A stretch of 64,000 bases of DNA from Neorhizobium huautlense. Its GTDB lineage: Bacteria > Pseudomonadota > Alphaproteobacteria > Rhizobiales > Rhizobiaceae. The stretch is taken from the NCBI RefSeq assembly GCF_002968575.1, contig NZ_PVBM01000004.1:241262-305261 (forward strand). Reading direction: 5' to 3'. Each line of letters begins with the position of its first letter. The stretch's first letter is position 1. The notes under the pieces are model-generated. The model ran no database searches. It was not told the DNA's origin and was given only the letters and a program-made list of their open reading frames with translations. Below are positions 43,835 to 52,641 of the stretch, piece by piece. Made by a program: the position numbers and the translations under genes.

Positions 43835-44349
43835 CTTAGGGCTCTTTCAAGCGGAAGGTCGGCGACGAACGTTATATCTGACGGAGCATGTTCCTCGAGA
43901 TGCAAGTCAGCGTCGAAATTGATCGCCAGATCGAGAAGAATGACCTCCCTGTTTGGTGTCTGATCCATTGAGATGGCGCTCAAGTACCTCCCGAGCGCAT
44001 CCTCTTGATGAGTCTTCGCTATGGCCTCGCGATAGAACTCCTGCTGTCCGGGGGGGCATCTGAAACTGAGCCTCACACGTTCCTTCAAATCATGTCGATA
44101 GACCGTGCAGTCCAGCCTGCCTTCGGGAGAGCCGCCGCGAAACGACACCTCCAGCAGCTCATTGAGAGCAAAGGAGAAGAAATTCGAGTGGCGGATCGGG
44201 TCCATGCGGTTATGGCTGATCATCCGCGCCATAAAGGTCGACAGCTGATCGCAATGCTGCCAGTCGGACAGAAAGGTTGCCATGTCCATTTCGAACTGGA
44301 TCAGGGGTGCGAAGCCCGTTTCCTGAGGCTTCTTCCTGGCTGCACGCAT
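43831..44349 (-). CDS. HATPase-like regulator lacking the ATP G-box
   Basis: 172 residues from ATG 44349, decided by a perfect AGGAGG seven bases ahead (an ATG at 44367 overlaps that region). Shares with the HATPase at 39734 the WQHCDQLSTFMARM block (30-43) and an N-box-like ALNELLEVSF (61-70), but no GSGLGL-type box is found, and the C-terminal half is VILLDLAINFDADLHLEE. It is probably a paralogue that has lost ATP binding and acts as a scaffold or competitor. No confident family name. It overlaps the STAS-methyltransferase by ATGA. Confidence 0.65.
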   Translation of the reverse strand: MRAARKKPQETGFAPLIQFEMDMATFLSDWQHCDQLSTFMARMISHNRMDPIRHSNFFSFALNELLEVSFRGGSPEGRLDCTVYRHDLKERVRLSFRCPPGQQEFYREAIAKTHQEDALGRYLSAISMDQTPNREVILLDLAINFDADLHLEEHAPSDITFVADLPLERALS

Positions 44350-44414
44350 GTCTTCTCCTCCTTTCATCTACTCCTCGGTCCTGAAGCTCTTCACATGATT
44401 TGCTGCTGGCACCA

Positions 44415-46130
44415 TCAGGGTTCGAAGGCGGGGTTGGGGCTGGATATCGGCGTTTCCCCGAGAGGAACGGTCGACGCGAACTTGTGCAGGAACGCGTCGA
44501 TTTTCGATGGGGGCATGGGATGGCCCAGATGATATCCCTGCAGCCGGTCGCAACCCGTCTTGCTGAGCCAAGCAGCCTGCTCGGCCGTTTCCACGCCCTC
44601 GGCGGTGACGTTCATGCCAAGTCCGTGGGCGAGCGCAACGATGGATCGGACGATCGTCTGGCTCTTCTCGTCGTTTTCGAGATCCTTGATAAAATATTGG
44701 TCGATCTTGATCGTATCGAAGGGGAAGTTCTTCAAGTAGCTGAGCGAGGAGTAATAGGTGCCGAAATCGTCTAGCGATATCTGTACACCCAGCATGTTCA
44801 GGGTGTTGAGCGTATCGAGATTGTTTATCGTCCGTTCCAGGAGCACGGATTCGGTAATTTCGAGTTCAAGCCGGTCTGCGGGGATGCCGACCAGATCCAG
44901 AGTCTGCGCGATGCGATCCGTAAGCCCCGCATGCAGAAATTCCGCCGGAGAGAGATTAACGGCAACCGTAAAATGGGGCGGCCATTTCATGGCTTCGCGA
45001 CAGGCGGTTTCAAGCGTCCATTGGCCGATTTCGCTCATCAGGCCGTCCATCTCAGCCATGGGTATGAAGACATTGGGCGGGATGACGCCGACCGTTGGGT
45101 GACGCCACCGCAATAGTGCTTCGAAGCCAACAATCGAGAAGGACGGCGTTACCAGGGGCTGATATTGGACGAAAAACTGACCTTCCGTGAGGGCGGTTCG
45201 CAAGCTGCGCCGCAACATCTCCCGTTGTTCCAGAACAATCAGCATGGCGCGCGTGAACGTCCGCGCCCGGTGCCGGCCATCTTTCTTGGCTGCATAGAGT
45301 GCGATGTCGGCCGCTTTCATCAGTTGCTCGAACTCATTCCCATCAGTCGGTGCAACAGCAATTCCCACGCTTGCGCCGACGAAGACGTTGATGCCACCGA
45401 CAGTGAACGGCTCCTTGAAGACGCTGACGAGCGCCTCGGCAAGGCGCTCGGCCTCTTTCGGCTGATTGGCTCTCCATTGGATGACGGCGAATTCGTCGCC
45501 GGCCAACCGGTAGGCGAATTCCTGGTCTCCCAGCACGCTTCTAATTCGCTCGGCCGCCATTTTCAGCACGGTATCGCCGGCGCCGTGCCCCAACGTGTCA
45601 TTGACAGGCTTGAAGTCATCGAGGTCGATTTGCATGAGAGCAAGTTTGCTCCCCTCGGAGACCGGAAGGGCGCCCCGTAACTGATCGCTGAATTGCCGTC
45701 GGTTTGGTAAACCGGTCAACACGTCGTGGGTTGCCTGGTGCAGAAGAAGAGCGCGGTCTTTTTCGCTCTGGCTGTAGGTTCTATGGAAGCTCGAGGTGCT
45801 TTCCGCTTCGATGATGCCGATGCCGCCGGCGCTGCGGAAGATGATGAGCGTGCGTTCATCTCCCGTTTTCACATTCGCAATCTCGACTGTCCGAGGCAGT
45901 CCGCTCGCAAGCACGAATTCTACCGCAGATTTTGTCGCATCAGCCAGCAGCTCCGGGTAGACGTGCCACAGGGTTGCGTCCACCAGCGAATCGACGGCGT
46001 AGGCTTTTCGATGCCTTGCCGAGCACTCCGTGAGATGAAAGCTCTCATCATAAAAGGAGACGAGTTCAACCGTATCGGCGTAAAGGCGATTTTCCACAGG
46101 GGCGGACCGTGTCGCATCGGTATTCGACAT
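44415..46130 (-). CDS. PAS-like-GGDEF-EAL protein (c-di-GMP turnover)
   Basis: 571 residues. An N-terminal PAS-like sensor (to ~115) has no membrane helices. GGDEF domain from ~130: DVLTGLPNRRQF, with active-site AGDEF (210-214), a permitted variant of GGDEF. EAL domain from ~315: EALLRW (337-342), ELEITES, SLDDFGTYYSSL (454-457 DDFG) and TAEGVETAEQ, so phosphodiesterase residues appear intact. The net activity cannot be told. Leads the operon, 65 bases before the degenerate HATPase gene. In the Sia system the output is also a diguanylate cyclase. Confidence 0.9.
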   Translation of the reverse strand: MSNTDATRSAPVENRLYADTVELVSFYDESFHLTECSARHRKAYAVDSLVDATLWHVYPELLADATKSAVEFVLASGLPRTVEIANVKTGDERTLIIFRSAGGIGIIEAESTSSFHRTYSQSEKDRALLLHQATHDVLTGLPNRRQFSDQLRGALPVSEGSKLALMQIDLDDFKPVNDTLGHGAGDTVLKMAAERIRSVLGDQEFAYRLAGDEFAVIQWRANQPKEAERLAEALVSVFKEPFTVGGINVFVGASVGIAVAPTDGNEFEQLMKAADIALYAAKKDGRHRARTFTRAMLIVLEQREMLRRSLRTALTEGQFFVQYQPLVTPSFSIVGFEALLRWRHPTVGVIPPNVFIPMAEMDGLMSEIGQWTLETACREAMKWPPHFTVAVNLSPAEFLHAGLTDRIAQTLDLVGIPADRLELEITESVLLERTINNLDTLNTLNMLGVQISLDDFGTYYSSLSYLKNFPFDTIKIDQYFIKDLENDEKSQTIVRSIVALAHGLGMNVTAEGVETAEQAAWLSKTGCDRLQGYHLGHPMPPSKIDAFLHKFASTVPLGETPISSPNPAFEP

Positions 46131-46850
46131 CTCTCGTTCCCCTTTCGCACCGTCCTCTTAAACGAAACCTGAATAACCCATCTGCATCTGCTCGACTTTG
46201 AATTAACTCAATTCCGGCTGACTCGGTTCTTTCACAAAACTATCGCGTAACGTGTTGTGGTCAATGCCGCGGGACCGACGACGCAGCAAATTCTAACTAC
46301 TCTAGAGGCGGCGGTGGCATCCATATTTCGGAATTGTTCTGCAACCGAGGGCGAACTTGAACATGATGATCAGGTTGTTCTGGATGGGGGCACTTTGGCC
46401 AGCGTGGTGAATTCGCCGTTGCAGTTGGCTAAAAGAGAATTGAAGTCGTCACTCCCCCTGATAGACGAGCACTTCAACGACATCGTCGCATCCATTGGTC
46501 TACGAACCCCTGATGCACCCGGCAGCACGGCGTCGATGCTCGCCGCGCTCCTTGGTCTCGCGATGGGGAAGATGGCGATTGCAATTGGATTACGATGGTA
46601 ACCAATTCCTCGACGCCTTCCTGCGATTGGACGACATTTCGGAACGGCTTGCGGCCTCGGCAGAGCGCGATCAGCACCAGTCTCTGCTGCAATAGTCTCC
46701 TTTGTTTAAGCTTCCCCGTGCGCGACACAGCGCACCGCCGGTTGGGCGATCGAACCACATTCCTCCGAGCGGCATCGCTGGCGGTTGGCAGTGGTAGGCG
46801 ACACCCGTTGGCCCACCAAATGTCTGAACCACTGCTGAAAAACCCGTGTA
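46131..46850. other. Gap with at most one weak ORF
   Basis: 720 bases between the start of the GGDEF-EAL gene and the end of the dioxygenase gene. It should contain the promoter of the signalling operon at the left (46131-46256). Apart from the weak frame at 46257 I see no gene, repeat or RNA with support. Confidence 0.5.
46257..46601 (+). CDS. Uncharacterised small open frame (weak)
   Basis: 114 codons from GTG 46257. No recognised family. The C-terminal part (PGSTASMLAALLGLAMGKMAIAI) is moderately hydrophobic, the first part acidic. No convincing ribosome site was found. It lies alone in a 720-base gap (46131-46850) between the signalling operon and the dioxygenase gene. The minus strand of the same stretch is open too. 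Could be non-coding. Confidence 0.3.
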   Translation: MVNAAGPTTQQILTTLEAAVASIFRNCSATEGELEHDDQVVLDGGTLASVVNSPLQLAKRELKSSLPLIDEHFNDIVASIGLRTPDAPGSTASMLAALLGLAMGKMAIAIGLRW

Positions 46851-47435
46851 TCAGACCACGAAATCGAAGCGCGCGAACTGGCCGTCGTCCGCGGAGCTGA
46901 TCGTCATGAGCAGCGCCTCATCGAAGATCCGATCACGCGCATTGCCCGGCTCGCCCGGAAAGAAGAGCTGCGTCGTCAGGACATCTCCGCCCGGCTGCTG
47001 AACCCTGAAATGGAAGTGTCGCGTGCGTCCCGGATACAGCGCCGGCACGACGGTGTTGAACCACCAACGTCCCTGCCCGTCGGCGAACTGATGTCCCCGC
47101 AGGCGGAAGCCCGAACGATCGTACTCACCGTTTTCGTCCGCTTGCCAGATCTCGACAAGACTGCGCGGCATGGGACGGCAGCGATCATCGAAGACATAAC
47201 CGGCGACAGTTATACGTTCGCCGCGAGGCGCCTCCAGATGGAGATCCCGTTTCAGCGGTGAGTTCGGCTTGAAGAACGGCCCTGCTTCGCGAGCCGGCGT
47301 CGGTTCGTCTCCGTCGGCACAGGCACGGGTCAGCGGCAGTCGCGGCGCCTCCTGGGCAAAGGCGATCGCTCCCGTCAGCGGCACGAGCGGCATGGCGAGA
47401 AAACCCGAAAGAAGTGTACGTCTTGATGTTGTCAA
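46851..47435 (-). CDS. Exported intradiol ring-cleavage dioxygenase-like protein
   Basis: 194 residues. A Tat-like signal (TSRRTLLSGFLAM, about 3-15) indicates export in folded form. The core VAGYVFDDRCRPMPRSLVEIWQAD (short: SLVEIWQAD), GEYD, and YPGRTRHFHFRV provides the Tyr-Tyr-His-His ligand set of intradiol dioxygenases for Fe(III). Compared with protocatechuate 3,4-dioxygenase subunits it is shorter and belongs to the secreted single-domain branch. Substrate is unknown; it sits in an oxidative catabolism block and is followed closely by the MBL-fold gene. Confidence 0.85.
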   Translation of the reverse strand: MTTSRRTLLSGFLAMPLVPLTGAIAFAQEAPRLPLTRACADGDEPTPAREAGPFFKPNSPLKRDLHLEAPRGERITVAGYVFDDRCRPMPRSLVEIWQADENGEYDRSGFRLRGHQFADGQGRWWFNTVVPALYPGRTRHFHFRVQQPGGDVLTTQLFFPGEPGNARDRIFDEALLMTISSADDGQFARFDFVV

Positions 47436-47459
47436 TGCGGGCCTCCGTTCCTCACCCTA

Positions 47460-48455
47460 TCAGAACTGCCAGTTGACCGGGACCCAGGCATAGCCGGAGT
47501 CTGTCTTGAGCATTCGGCCAAGGCCCGGAAACGGATAGTGGAAGCCGAGGACCAGGAGCCGGTCCGCCGCCGCCATGTCGAAGATGCGTCGACGGGAGGC
47601 GAGTGCCGTCTCCTTGTCGCGATCCGGCCCCGGCATCCATGGTCGGTCGACGTTGACGATCGGGTGATAGGCGAGATCGGCGGTCAGCAGCAGCTGATCG
47701 TTCCCGGACTGAACAAGGAAGTTTGCCATGCCGGGCGTGTGGCCAAATGCCGGAAGCGTCGTCAGACCCGGGACGATATCCGCGCCGGCTTCGTACAACA
47801 CGATTCCGTCCGCCACTGGCTCGACGCTTCGTTTGATGGCGGCTGCGAAATTACGGCGGAACTCTTCGGGGACCGGCATGTAGGAAAGGTCCGGATCGTT
47901 ACGAACGAAGAAGTCCCAATCGGCCCGAGGCGCAAAGATGGTCGCACGCGGAAATGCCTTGCCACCGTCCGCGGTTCGAAGGTTGCCGACATGGTCCGGG
48001 TGCGTGTGTGAAACCACCACGACGTCGATGTCCTCGGGCCGCAGACCGATGGCGGCCAGATTCTGGAAAATGCGGCCGCCTTGCGGACCCATGGTCTGAC
48101 CGGCTCCCGCCTCAAGGAGGATGCGCCTGCCATTCGTCTCGATCAGCAGCGTATTGAGATTGAGCGTCATGCGGTCGGTCGGCAGGAAGGCGCGCGTCAG
48201 AACATCCTGCAGTTCTGCCTCCGGCGCATCGCTGGCGTAAACACGCGGAGGGCCGCCGATAAGCCCGTCACTCAACACGGTCGCTGAGATGTCGCCGACC
48301 CGAAAGCGGTAATGGCCGACATTGCCGCCCTGGCTTGGGAGCGACCCCGCTTGAGAAGCCTGCGCAAAGGTCACGCCGGCCGGCAAGGCCAGTCCCGCCA
48401 CGGCTGACGCAGCCGTCAGCATGATCTTCCTGCGATTCAGTGTGATTTCAGCCAT
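47460..48455 (-). CDS. Exported metallo-beta-lactamase-fold hydrolase
   Basis: 331 residues from ATG 48455. The ATG at 48476 abuts a palindrome and adds nothing family-like. Tat-like signal NRRKIMLTAASAVAGLALPAG, so periplasmic. Metal site HTHPDH in VVVSHTHPDHVGN at about 150-162; further ligands in LPAFGHTPG and TADLAYHP. Resembles lactonase/PQS-type or arylsulfate-like MBL hydrolases with an N-terminal VRVGDISATVLSDG. Same strand and 24 bases from the dioxygenase gene; divergent from the LysR gene, which likely controls it. Confidence 0.88.
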   Translation of the reverse strand: MAEITLNRRKIMLTAASAVAGLALPAGVTFAQASQAGSLPSQGGNVGHYRFRVGDISATVLSDGLIGGPPRVYASDAPEAELQDVLTRAFLPTDRMTLNLNTLLIETNGRRILLEAGAGQTMGPQGGRIFQNLAAIGLRPEDIDVVVVSHTHPDHVGNLRTADGGKAFPRATIFAPRADWDFFVRNDPDLSYMPVPEEFRRNFAAAIKRSVEPVADGIVLYEAGADIVPGLTTLPAFGHTPGMANFLVQSGNDQLLLTADLAYHPIVNVDRPWMPGPDRDKETALASRRRIFDMAAADRLLVLGFHYPFPGLGRMLKTDSGYAWVPVNWQF

Positions 48456-48476
48456 GATTTTTATCCCGTTCAACAT

Positions 48477-48490
48477 ACCTGCTTGCAGGT
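48477..48490. promoter_or_regulatory. 14-base palindrome in front of MBL-fold gene
   Basis: ACCTGC-TT-GCAGGT (48477-48490) is a perfect palindrome 21 bases upstream of the MBL start. It is not a typical LysR box, so it could bind another regulator or form an RNA hairpin. It also argues that translation starts at 48455 rather than 48476. Confidence 0.45.
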
Positions 48491-48582
48491 GTTGTTTTTG
48501 ATTTCAGCATCGGCGGCAGAGGTGCGATTAGCGCCGCCTCGCGACAAGTACTCTACGGATGACACAGATCAGGCGTGAGGAT

Positions 48583-48606
48583 AAGCTAATCAAAACGGAT
48601 CAGCTT
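48583..48606. promoter_or_regulatory. LysR-type operator candidate
   Basis: AAGCTAATC (48583-48591) and GATCAGCTT (48598-48606) form an inverted repeat with one mismatch, spaced 6 bases, a size suitable for an LTTR dimer (T-N11-A type). Located 19-42 bases upstream of the LysR ATG at 48625, between divergent genes, as expected for autoregulation. Confidence 0.45.
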
Positions 48607-48624
48607 AATAAGCAGGACTTTGCA

Positions 48625-49518
48625 ATGCGACCGCTGCGCCTGGATAACTTGGAGATCTTTGAGGATGTCGTCCGCTGTGGCGGCTTTAGAGCTGCTGCGC
48701 TCGGCAGGGGCGTTTCGTCGTCCGCGATCAGTCAATCGATCGGCGTGCTCGAGGAAGCACTGGGCATCCGGCTGCTGAACCGAACGACACGCAGCGTCGC
48801 GCCGACTGAAGCAGGCGAGCAGCTCCTTAGGCGGCTAGGGCCCGCTCTTCACGACATCAGGACAGCGATCGACGACCTTAATCAGCTCCGCGAACGCCCA
48901 TCCGGCACCGTGCGCATCAATGCACCGGGTCCGGCCGCCGATCACGTTCTGTGCCCCTTGGCCTTTGAGTTCATGGAGATGTATCCCGACGTCAATATCG
49001 AGATCGTCAGTGATGCCGCGATCATCGATATTGTGCAGCAGGGTTTCGACGCAGGTGTGCGCTTCGGGAACCAACTCGCCCAGGACATGATCGCCATGCC
49101 GCTGGGCCCCGCCTTGCAATATGCGATCGTGGCCTCGCCTGATTATCTCCGCAGGCGCGGCCGACCCGCTTCACCGCACGATCTCCTGCAGCACGACTGC
49201 ATCCGTCGCCGTTTCCCCGGCGGAACCATGGCGACGTGGAAATTTGAAAAGGACGGCGAAGAGGTGGAGATCACTCCGAATGGTAGGTTGACACTGAGTT
49301 CGGCGCATCAGGAGCGGCAGGCCGCACTCGCAGGCTCGGGAATTGCTCACCTGTTCGATGATTATGTCCGTGACGATATCGAGCAAGGAAGAACTATCGA
49401 ACTGCTCGGCGGCTGGAAGAAAAAACTGCCAAGCTGGTACCTGTATTATCCGAGCCGGCGGCATGCGAGCGCAGCCATGCGAGCATTCCTCGAATACATC
49501 CGTCATCAACATTGGTAG
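48625..49518 (+). CDS. LysR family transcriptional regulator
   Basis: 297 residues from ATG 48625 (AGGA upstream); the frame is open earlier to 48559, but that region carries the operator-like repeat. N-terminal winged HTH (LRLDNLEIFEDVVRCGGFRAAALGRGVSSSAISQSI, short: GVSSSAISQSIGVLE) and C-terminal periplasmic-binding-like co-inducer domain from about 90. The group resembles LTTRs that regulate oxidoreductases or antibiotic/aromatic metabolism. Divergent from the MBL-fold and dioxygenase genes, its likely targets. Confidence 0.9.
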   Translation: MRPLRLDNLEIFEDVVRCGGFRAAALGRGVSSSAISQSIGVLEEALGIRLLNRTTRSVAPTEAGEQLLRRLGPALHDIRTAIDDLNQLRERPSGTVRINAPGPAADHVLCPLAFEFMEMYPDVNIEIVSDAAIIDIVQQGFDAGVRFGNQLAQDMIAMPLGPALQYAIVASPDYLRRRGRPASPHDLLQHDCIRRRFPGGTMATWKFEKDGEEVEITPNGRLTLSSAHQERQAALAGSGIAHLFDDYVRDDIEQGRTIELLGGWKKKLPSWYLYYPSRRHASAAMRAFLEYIRHQHW

Positions 49519-49603
49519 CCGGGAATATTGGCGCGACGGCAGGAAACCAGCCGACATCTCCGTAGATGCCGCGGGTTTCGTCTCCGCGGCATCTAAAACT
49601 TCG

Positions 49604-50014
49604 TCACGCCCGGATGTTGCCGACAAGCCCAGCCTGCGCGTTTTGGACCTTGTCTAGCCGCCCCCCCGGAAACAGCTGAAGTAACAAGTTCTGGCGGAGA
49701 CTTATCCTCTCATACACCGGTTTTCCGGCAGCGGTAGTCTGGAGGCATACGCGTTCAATGCCGGTAGATTGGATCGCCTCGTAAAGTGCCTCGAGCGTGA
49801 CAGCCTCTCCGAAACCACGCCGCTGGCGATTAGGGTTGGTCGCCACCAAGACCAGAAACAGGTGACCATCCACCTCGCACGCGCCTGCACAGGCGACGGG
49901 GCGAGATCCCTCATATGCGACATAGGCGAATATCTCGTCACGCCACAGCTCGAACCCCGGAACCTCGTCATTGCATCCGCCTGCGACAAGCCGTGGGCGC
50001 GCGTTCAGATTCCT
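49604..50014 (-). pseudogene. GNAT acetyltransferase remnant, N-terminus missing
   Basis: Reading frame open from a stop at 50015-50017 with no plausible early start. The translated part has the GNAT acetyl-CoA motif VATNPNRQRRGFGEAVTLEAL, preceded by a family-like GCNDEVPGFELWRDEIFAYVAYE stretch (short: PGFELWRDEIF), then a disrupted end (VYERISLRQNLLLQLF). The beginning of the domain is absent or out of frame, so an acetyltransferase gene here has decayed. It is convergent with LysR and lies after the SDR gene. Confidence 0.7.
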
Positions 50015-50146
50015 TTATCTTCCTTCAAATCCGAATTTCTTCTTTCCGAATAGAAGACGTCCAGATTGCTATCTAACCATAGGTTGATTCTTCCACATGA
50101 CCGGATTGTTGCTTGCGAGCGGATCGCGACTGCTGGGTTGGCGAAA

Positions 50147-51052
50147 CTAGCCTGCGCCGAAATAGGCAGGCCCGGCCAGATCCTCCAAAAGGCTTTCACC
50201 GTTCGGAGCCCACGCGAGGCTTACACGCGTCTGGACGCTGGATGCTTGAATATCCATCGCAGCAAAATGGCTGAACCAGCCATAATGAGAAGCCGCTGTT
50301 TCGGGCTCGATCGATTGGACCGGGAGGTCCAATCCCGCGCCGATCGACGTGGCTATCTGCCGGAAGGGGACGCCTTCCTCGGCAACCGCGTGATATCGGG
50401 CATAAGGAGCTGCCTTCTCGACTGCCAGCCGGTAGAGCCGCGCCGCATCGAGACGATGAACGGCCGGCCACCGGTTCTCACCATTGCCGACATAGGCGAC
50501 AAGCCCGTTTTTGCGAGCGGTCCCGATGAGTATGGGGATGAATGCATGATCTCCATCGCCGTGAACGGTGGGCGGAAGGCGAACGACCGACACCGGAACC
50601 CCCATATTGGCAACTGCATCGGCCGCAACCTCGGAAGCGGCACGGGGATTGGCGCCTTCGGACGAAGGCGGCACCGGATCGGTCGCCTCGGTGACAAGCC
50701 CATTTCCGGGCAGCACGCCTATCGCAGACGTGACGACAAGCGGCCTTCGCGAACCGGCGAGTTCTGTGCCGAAGAATTCGATGATGGACCGATCCGCCTC
50801 GCAGCTTTCCCTGAATTGCGAGAAATCGTGGTTGAACGCGGTGTGCACCACTGCATCCACCCGCGCTATCGCTGCGCGCAGATTTTCCTGATCACGCAAA
50901 TCTGCGGCAAAGACATCTGCTCCAAGCGTGGCCAGTATTCCGGCTGCGCCCGCCGACCGGACCAGTCCAATGACCTTGTGTCCGGCAGCGATCAAATCCG
51001 TCACCACCGCCGAACCAACAAAGCCTGAAGCTCCTGTCACCAAAATCCGCAT
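50147..51052 (-). CDS. SDR family NAD(P)-dependent oxidoreductase (atypical/extended)
   Basis: 301 residues. Cofactor motif GASGFVGSA at about 7-15, acidic DLRDQEN, and VVTSAIG near the usual Ser; there is no clear YxxxK at the standard place, so it may be an atypical SDR (NAD-binding domain of the NmrA/epimerase type). Divergent from the AraC gene 51165, which probably regulates it, as is common for such SDR/AraC pairs. Substrate not assigned. Confidence 0.85.
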   Translation of the reverse strand: MRILVTGASGFVGSAVVTDLIAAGHKVIGLVRSAGAAGILATLGADVFAADLRDQENLRAAIARVDAVVHTAFNHDFSQFRESCEADRSIIEFFGTELAGSRRPLVVTSAIGVLPGNGLVTEATDPVPPSSEGANPRAASEVAADAVANMGVPVSVVRLPPTVHGDGDHAFIPILIGTARKNGLVAYVGNGENRWPAVHRLDAARLYRLAVEKAAPYARYHAVAEEGVPFRQIATSIGAGLDLPVQSIEPETAASHYGWFSHFAAMDIQASSVQTRVSLAWAPNGESLLEDLAGPAYFGAG

Positions 51053-51164
51053 TGTCTTGATCTCCCCTTGTCGCCCATGGAACTTCCTTCAAGGCTAGAG
51101 GCTTGCTTGCGCACGATCCACGCTTTAAAGTCTGCACTATCGTCGCAATCGTCCGGATTTCGCC

Positions 51165-52142
51165 TTGGATCCCCTTTCTGAAGTTCTGTCGCTGCTCAAA
51201 ACCCGCAGCTACATCTCATCCGGGTTCAGCGCCGCAGGCGACTGGTCTCTTCACTTTGCGCTGCGCGATGACATCATCAAATGCTACGCCGTCGAGGCTG
51301 GTGCATGTTGGCTTGCTGTGGAAGGCATCGAGGAGCCGATCAGGCTCGAGGCGGGAGATTGTTTTGTGCTGGCGAGCGGCCGGCCCTTCCGACTGGCAAG
51401 CGATCTGGCATTGCAGCCGCTTGATTCCAAGACAGCTTTCCCTCCCGCGGAACCCGGCGGTACGGTGACCGTCAACGGCGGCGGCGACCTGCTTCTTGTC
51501 GGCAGCCGGTTCACGGTTGCCGGACGCCACGCTGGGGCACTTCTCAAGATGATGCCGCCCATCGTTCACATCCGAAAAGAGGTGGATCAGGTGGCGCTGC
51601 GCTGGTCGGTGGCAAGGATGCGCGAAGAACTTCGCGAGGGTAGGCCAGGCGGAGCGCTGATCGCCCAGCATCTGGCCCATATGATGCTGGTACAGGCGCT
51701 GCGCTTGCACCTGGATGAGGGAGGCCATGAAGCCGGCTGGTTCGCTGCACTGAAGGACGCCCGCCTGAGCAAGGCACTTTCGGCCATCCATTCCGATCCG
51801 GCACGACGCTGGACCTTGCGGGATCTTGCCGGGCAGGCCGGAATGTCCAGGTCCGTCTTCGCGCAGCGGTTCCGGGAAACGGCCGGCGAGACGCCGATGG
51901 ACTACCTTACCCGCTGGAGAATGCTGCTTGCAGGCGAGCGGCTGGAAAGCACCGGTGAGCCCGTATCCGCGATCGCACCCAGCCTTGGTTATGAATCCGA
52001 AAGCGCCTTCACCAGCGCCTTCAAGCGCGTCATGGGATGCACCCCCAGAGAGTATCTCCACCGCCGGCACAAGCTGCTCTCACCTCGGCAGCTCAAAACC
52101 GATCCGGACGATCGCGACGATATTCGAGACGCAGCCGAATAG
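51165..52142 (+). CDS. AraC family transcriptional regulator (cupin_6 type)
   Basis: 325 residues. The start is TTG 51165 (giving MDPLSEVLSLLK), the typical N-terminus of this group, with no ATG further in that preserves it. The N-terminal cupin sensor contains DIIKCYAVEAGACWL and GDCFVLASGRPFRL. AraC HTH lies at about 210-310: LAGQAGMSRSVFAQRF and YESESAFTSAFKRVMGCTPREY (short: SAFTSAFKRVMG). Divergent from the SDR and upstream of the cytochrome/Ior operon, so it may control both. Confidence 0.88.
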   Translation: MDPLSEVLSLLKTRSYISSGFSAAGDWSLHFALRDDIIKCYAVEAGACWLAVEGIEEPIRLEAGDCFVLASGRPFRLASDLALQPLDSKTAFPPAEPGGTVTVNGGGDLLLVGSRFTVAGRHAGALLKMMPPIVHIRKEVDQVALRWSVARMREELREGRPGGALIAQHLAHMMLVQALRLHLDEGGHEAGWFAALKDARLSKALSAIHSDPARRWTLRDLAGQAGMSRSVFAQRFRETAGETPMDYLTRWRMLLAGERLESTGEPVSAIAPSLGYESESAFTSAFKRVMGCTPREYLHRRHKLLSPRQLKTDPDDRDDIRDAAE

Positions 52143-52192
52143 ATCGTATCGGGAAGACTGTTTTATCGTGCCTACAGCAATGGAGGCAATGA

Positions 52193-52624
52193 ATGATGTC
52201 TACCCCATTCCATGGAATGCCAGGACTACAGGATGCCCAGGATGAAGGAAGGCGACGGGCGCTGCCGGCGATCCTTCTCGCAATATTGAGCTTGCTCTGT
52301 CACCTTCCAGCTGCCGCTCAGGATATCGACGGAGCTCGCCTGTTTCAGCAGCGCTGTGCGACCTGCCACAGTATGGAGGCCGGTCAGAACAAGGCGGGTC
52401 CGCACCTGTCGGGCTTGATCGGCCGGGCCGCCGGAACCGTCGAAGGCGCTACCTACTCGGACGCGATGCGTTCCTCCGGCATCACCTGGGACAGCCAATC
52501 CCTCGAGGCCTTTCTCACTGCGCCGGGCCGCATGGTCCGCGGCACACGGATGACGGTTGCCATCCCCAATGCAGGCCAGCGAGCGGCAATCATCCAATAC
52601 CTCGAAGGCCAGCCGGCCAATTAA
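52193..52624 (+). CDS. Periplasmic cytochrome c (class I)
   Basis: 143 residues (a second Met at codon 2 is equally possible). Signal peptide about 22-43 ([21 protein letters not shown]). Haem motif CATCH (about 55-59) and sixth ligand Met in [29 protein letters not shown] is the usual helix between. It receives electrons from the molybdenum hydroxylase encoded by the next two genes and passes them to the respiratory chain (known for IorAB-type loci). The three genes form an operon (17- and 3-base gaps). Confidence 0.9.
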   Translation: MMSTPFHGMPGLQDAQDEGRRRALPAILLAILSLLCHLPAAAQDIDGARLFQQRCATCHSMEAGQNKAGPHLSGLIGRAAGTVEGATYSDAMRSSGITWDSQSLEAFLTAPGRMVRGTRMTVAIPNAGQRAAIIQYLEGQPAN

Positions 52625-52641
52625 GATCAGGAGAAGCACCC

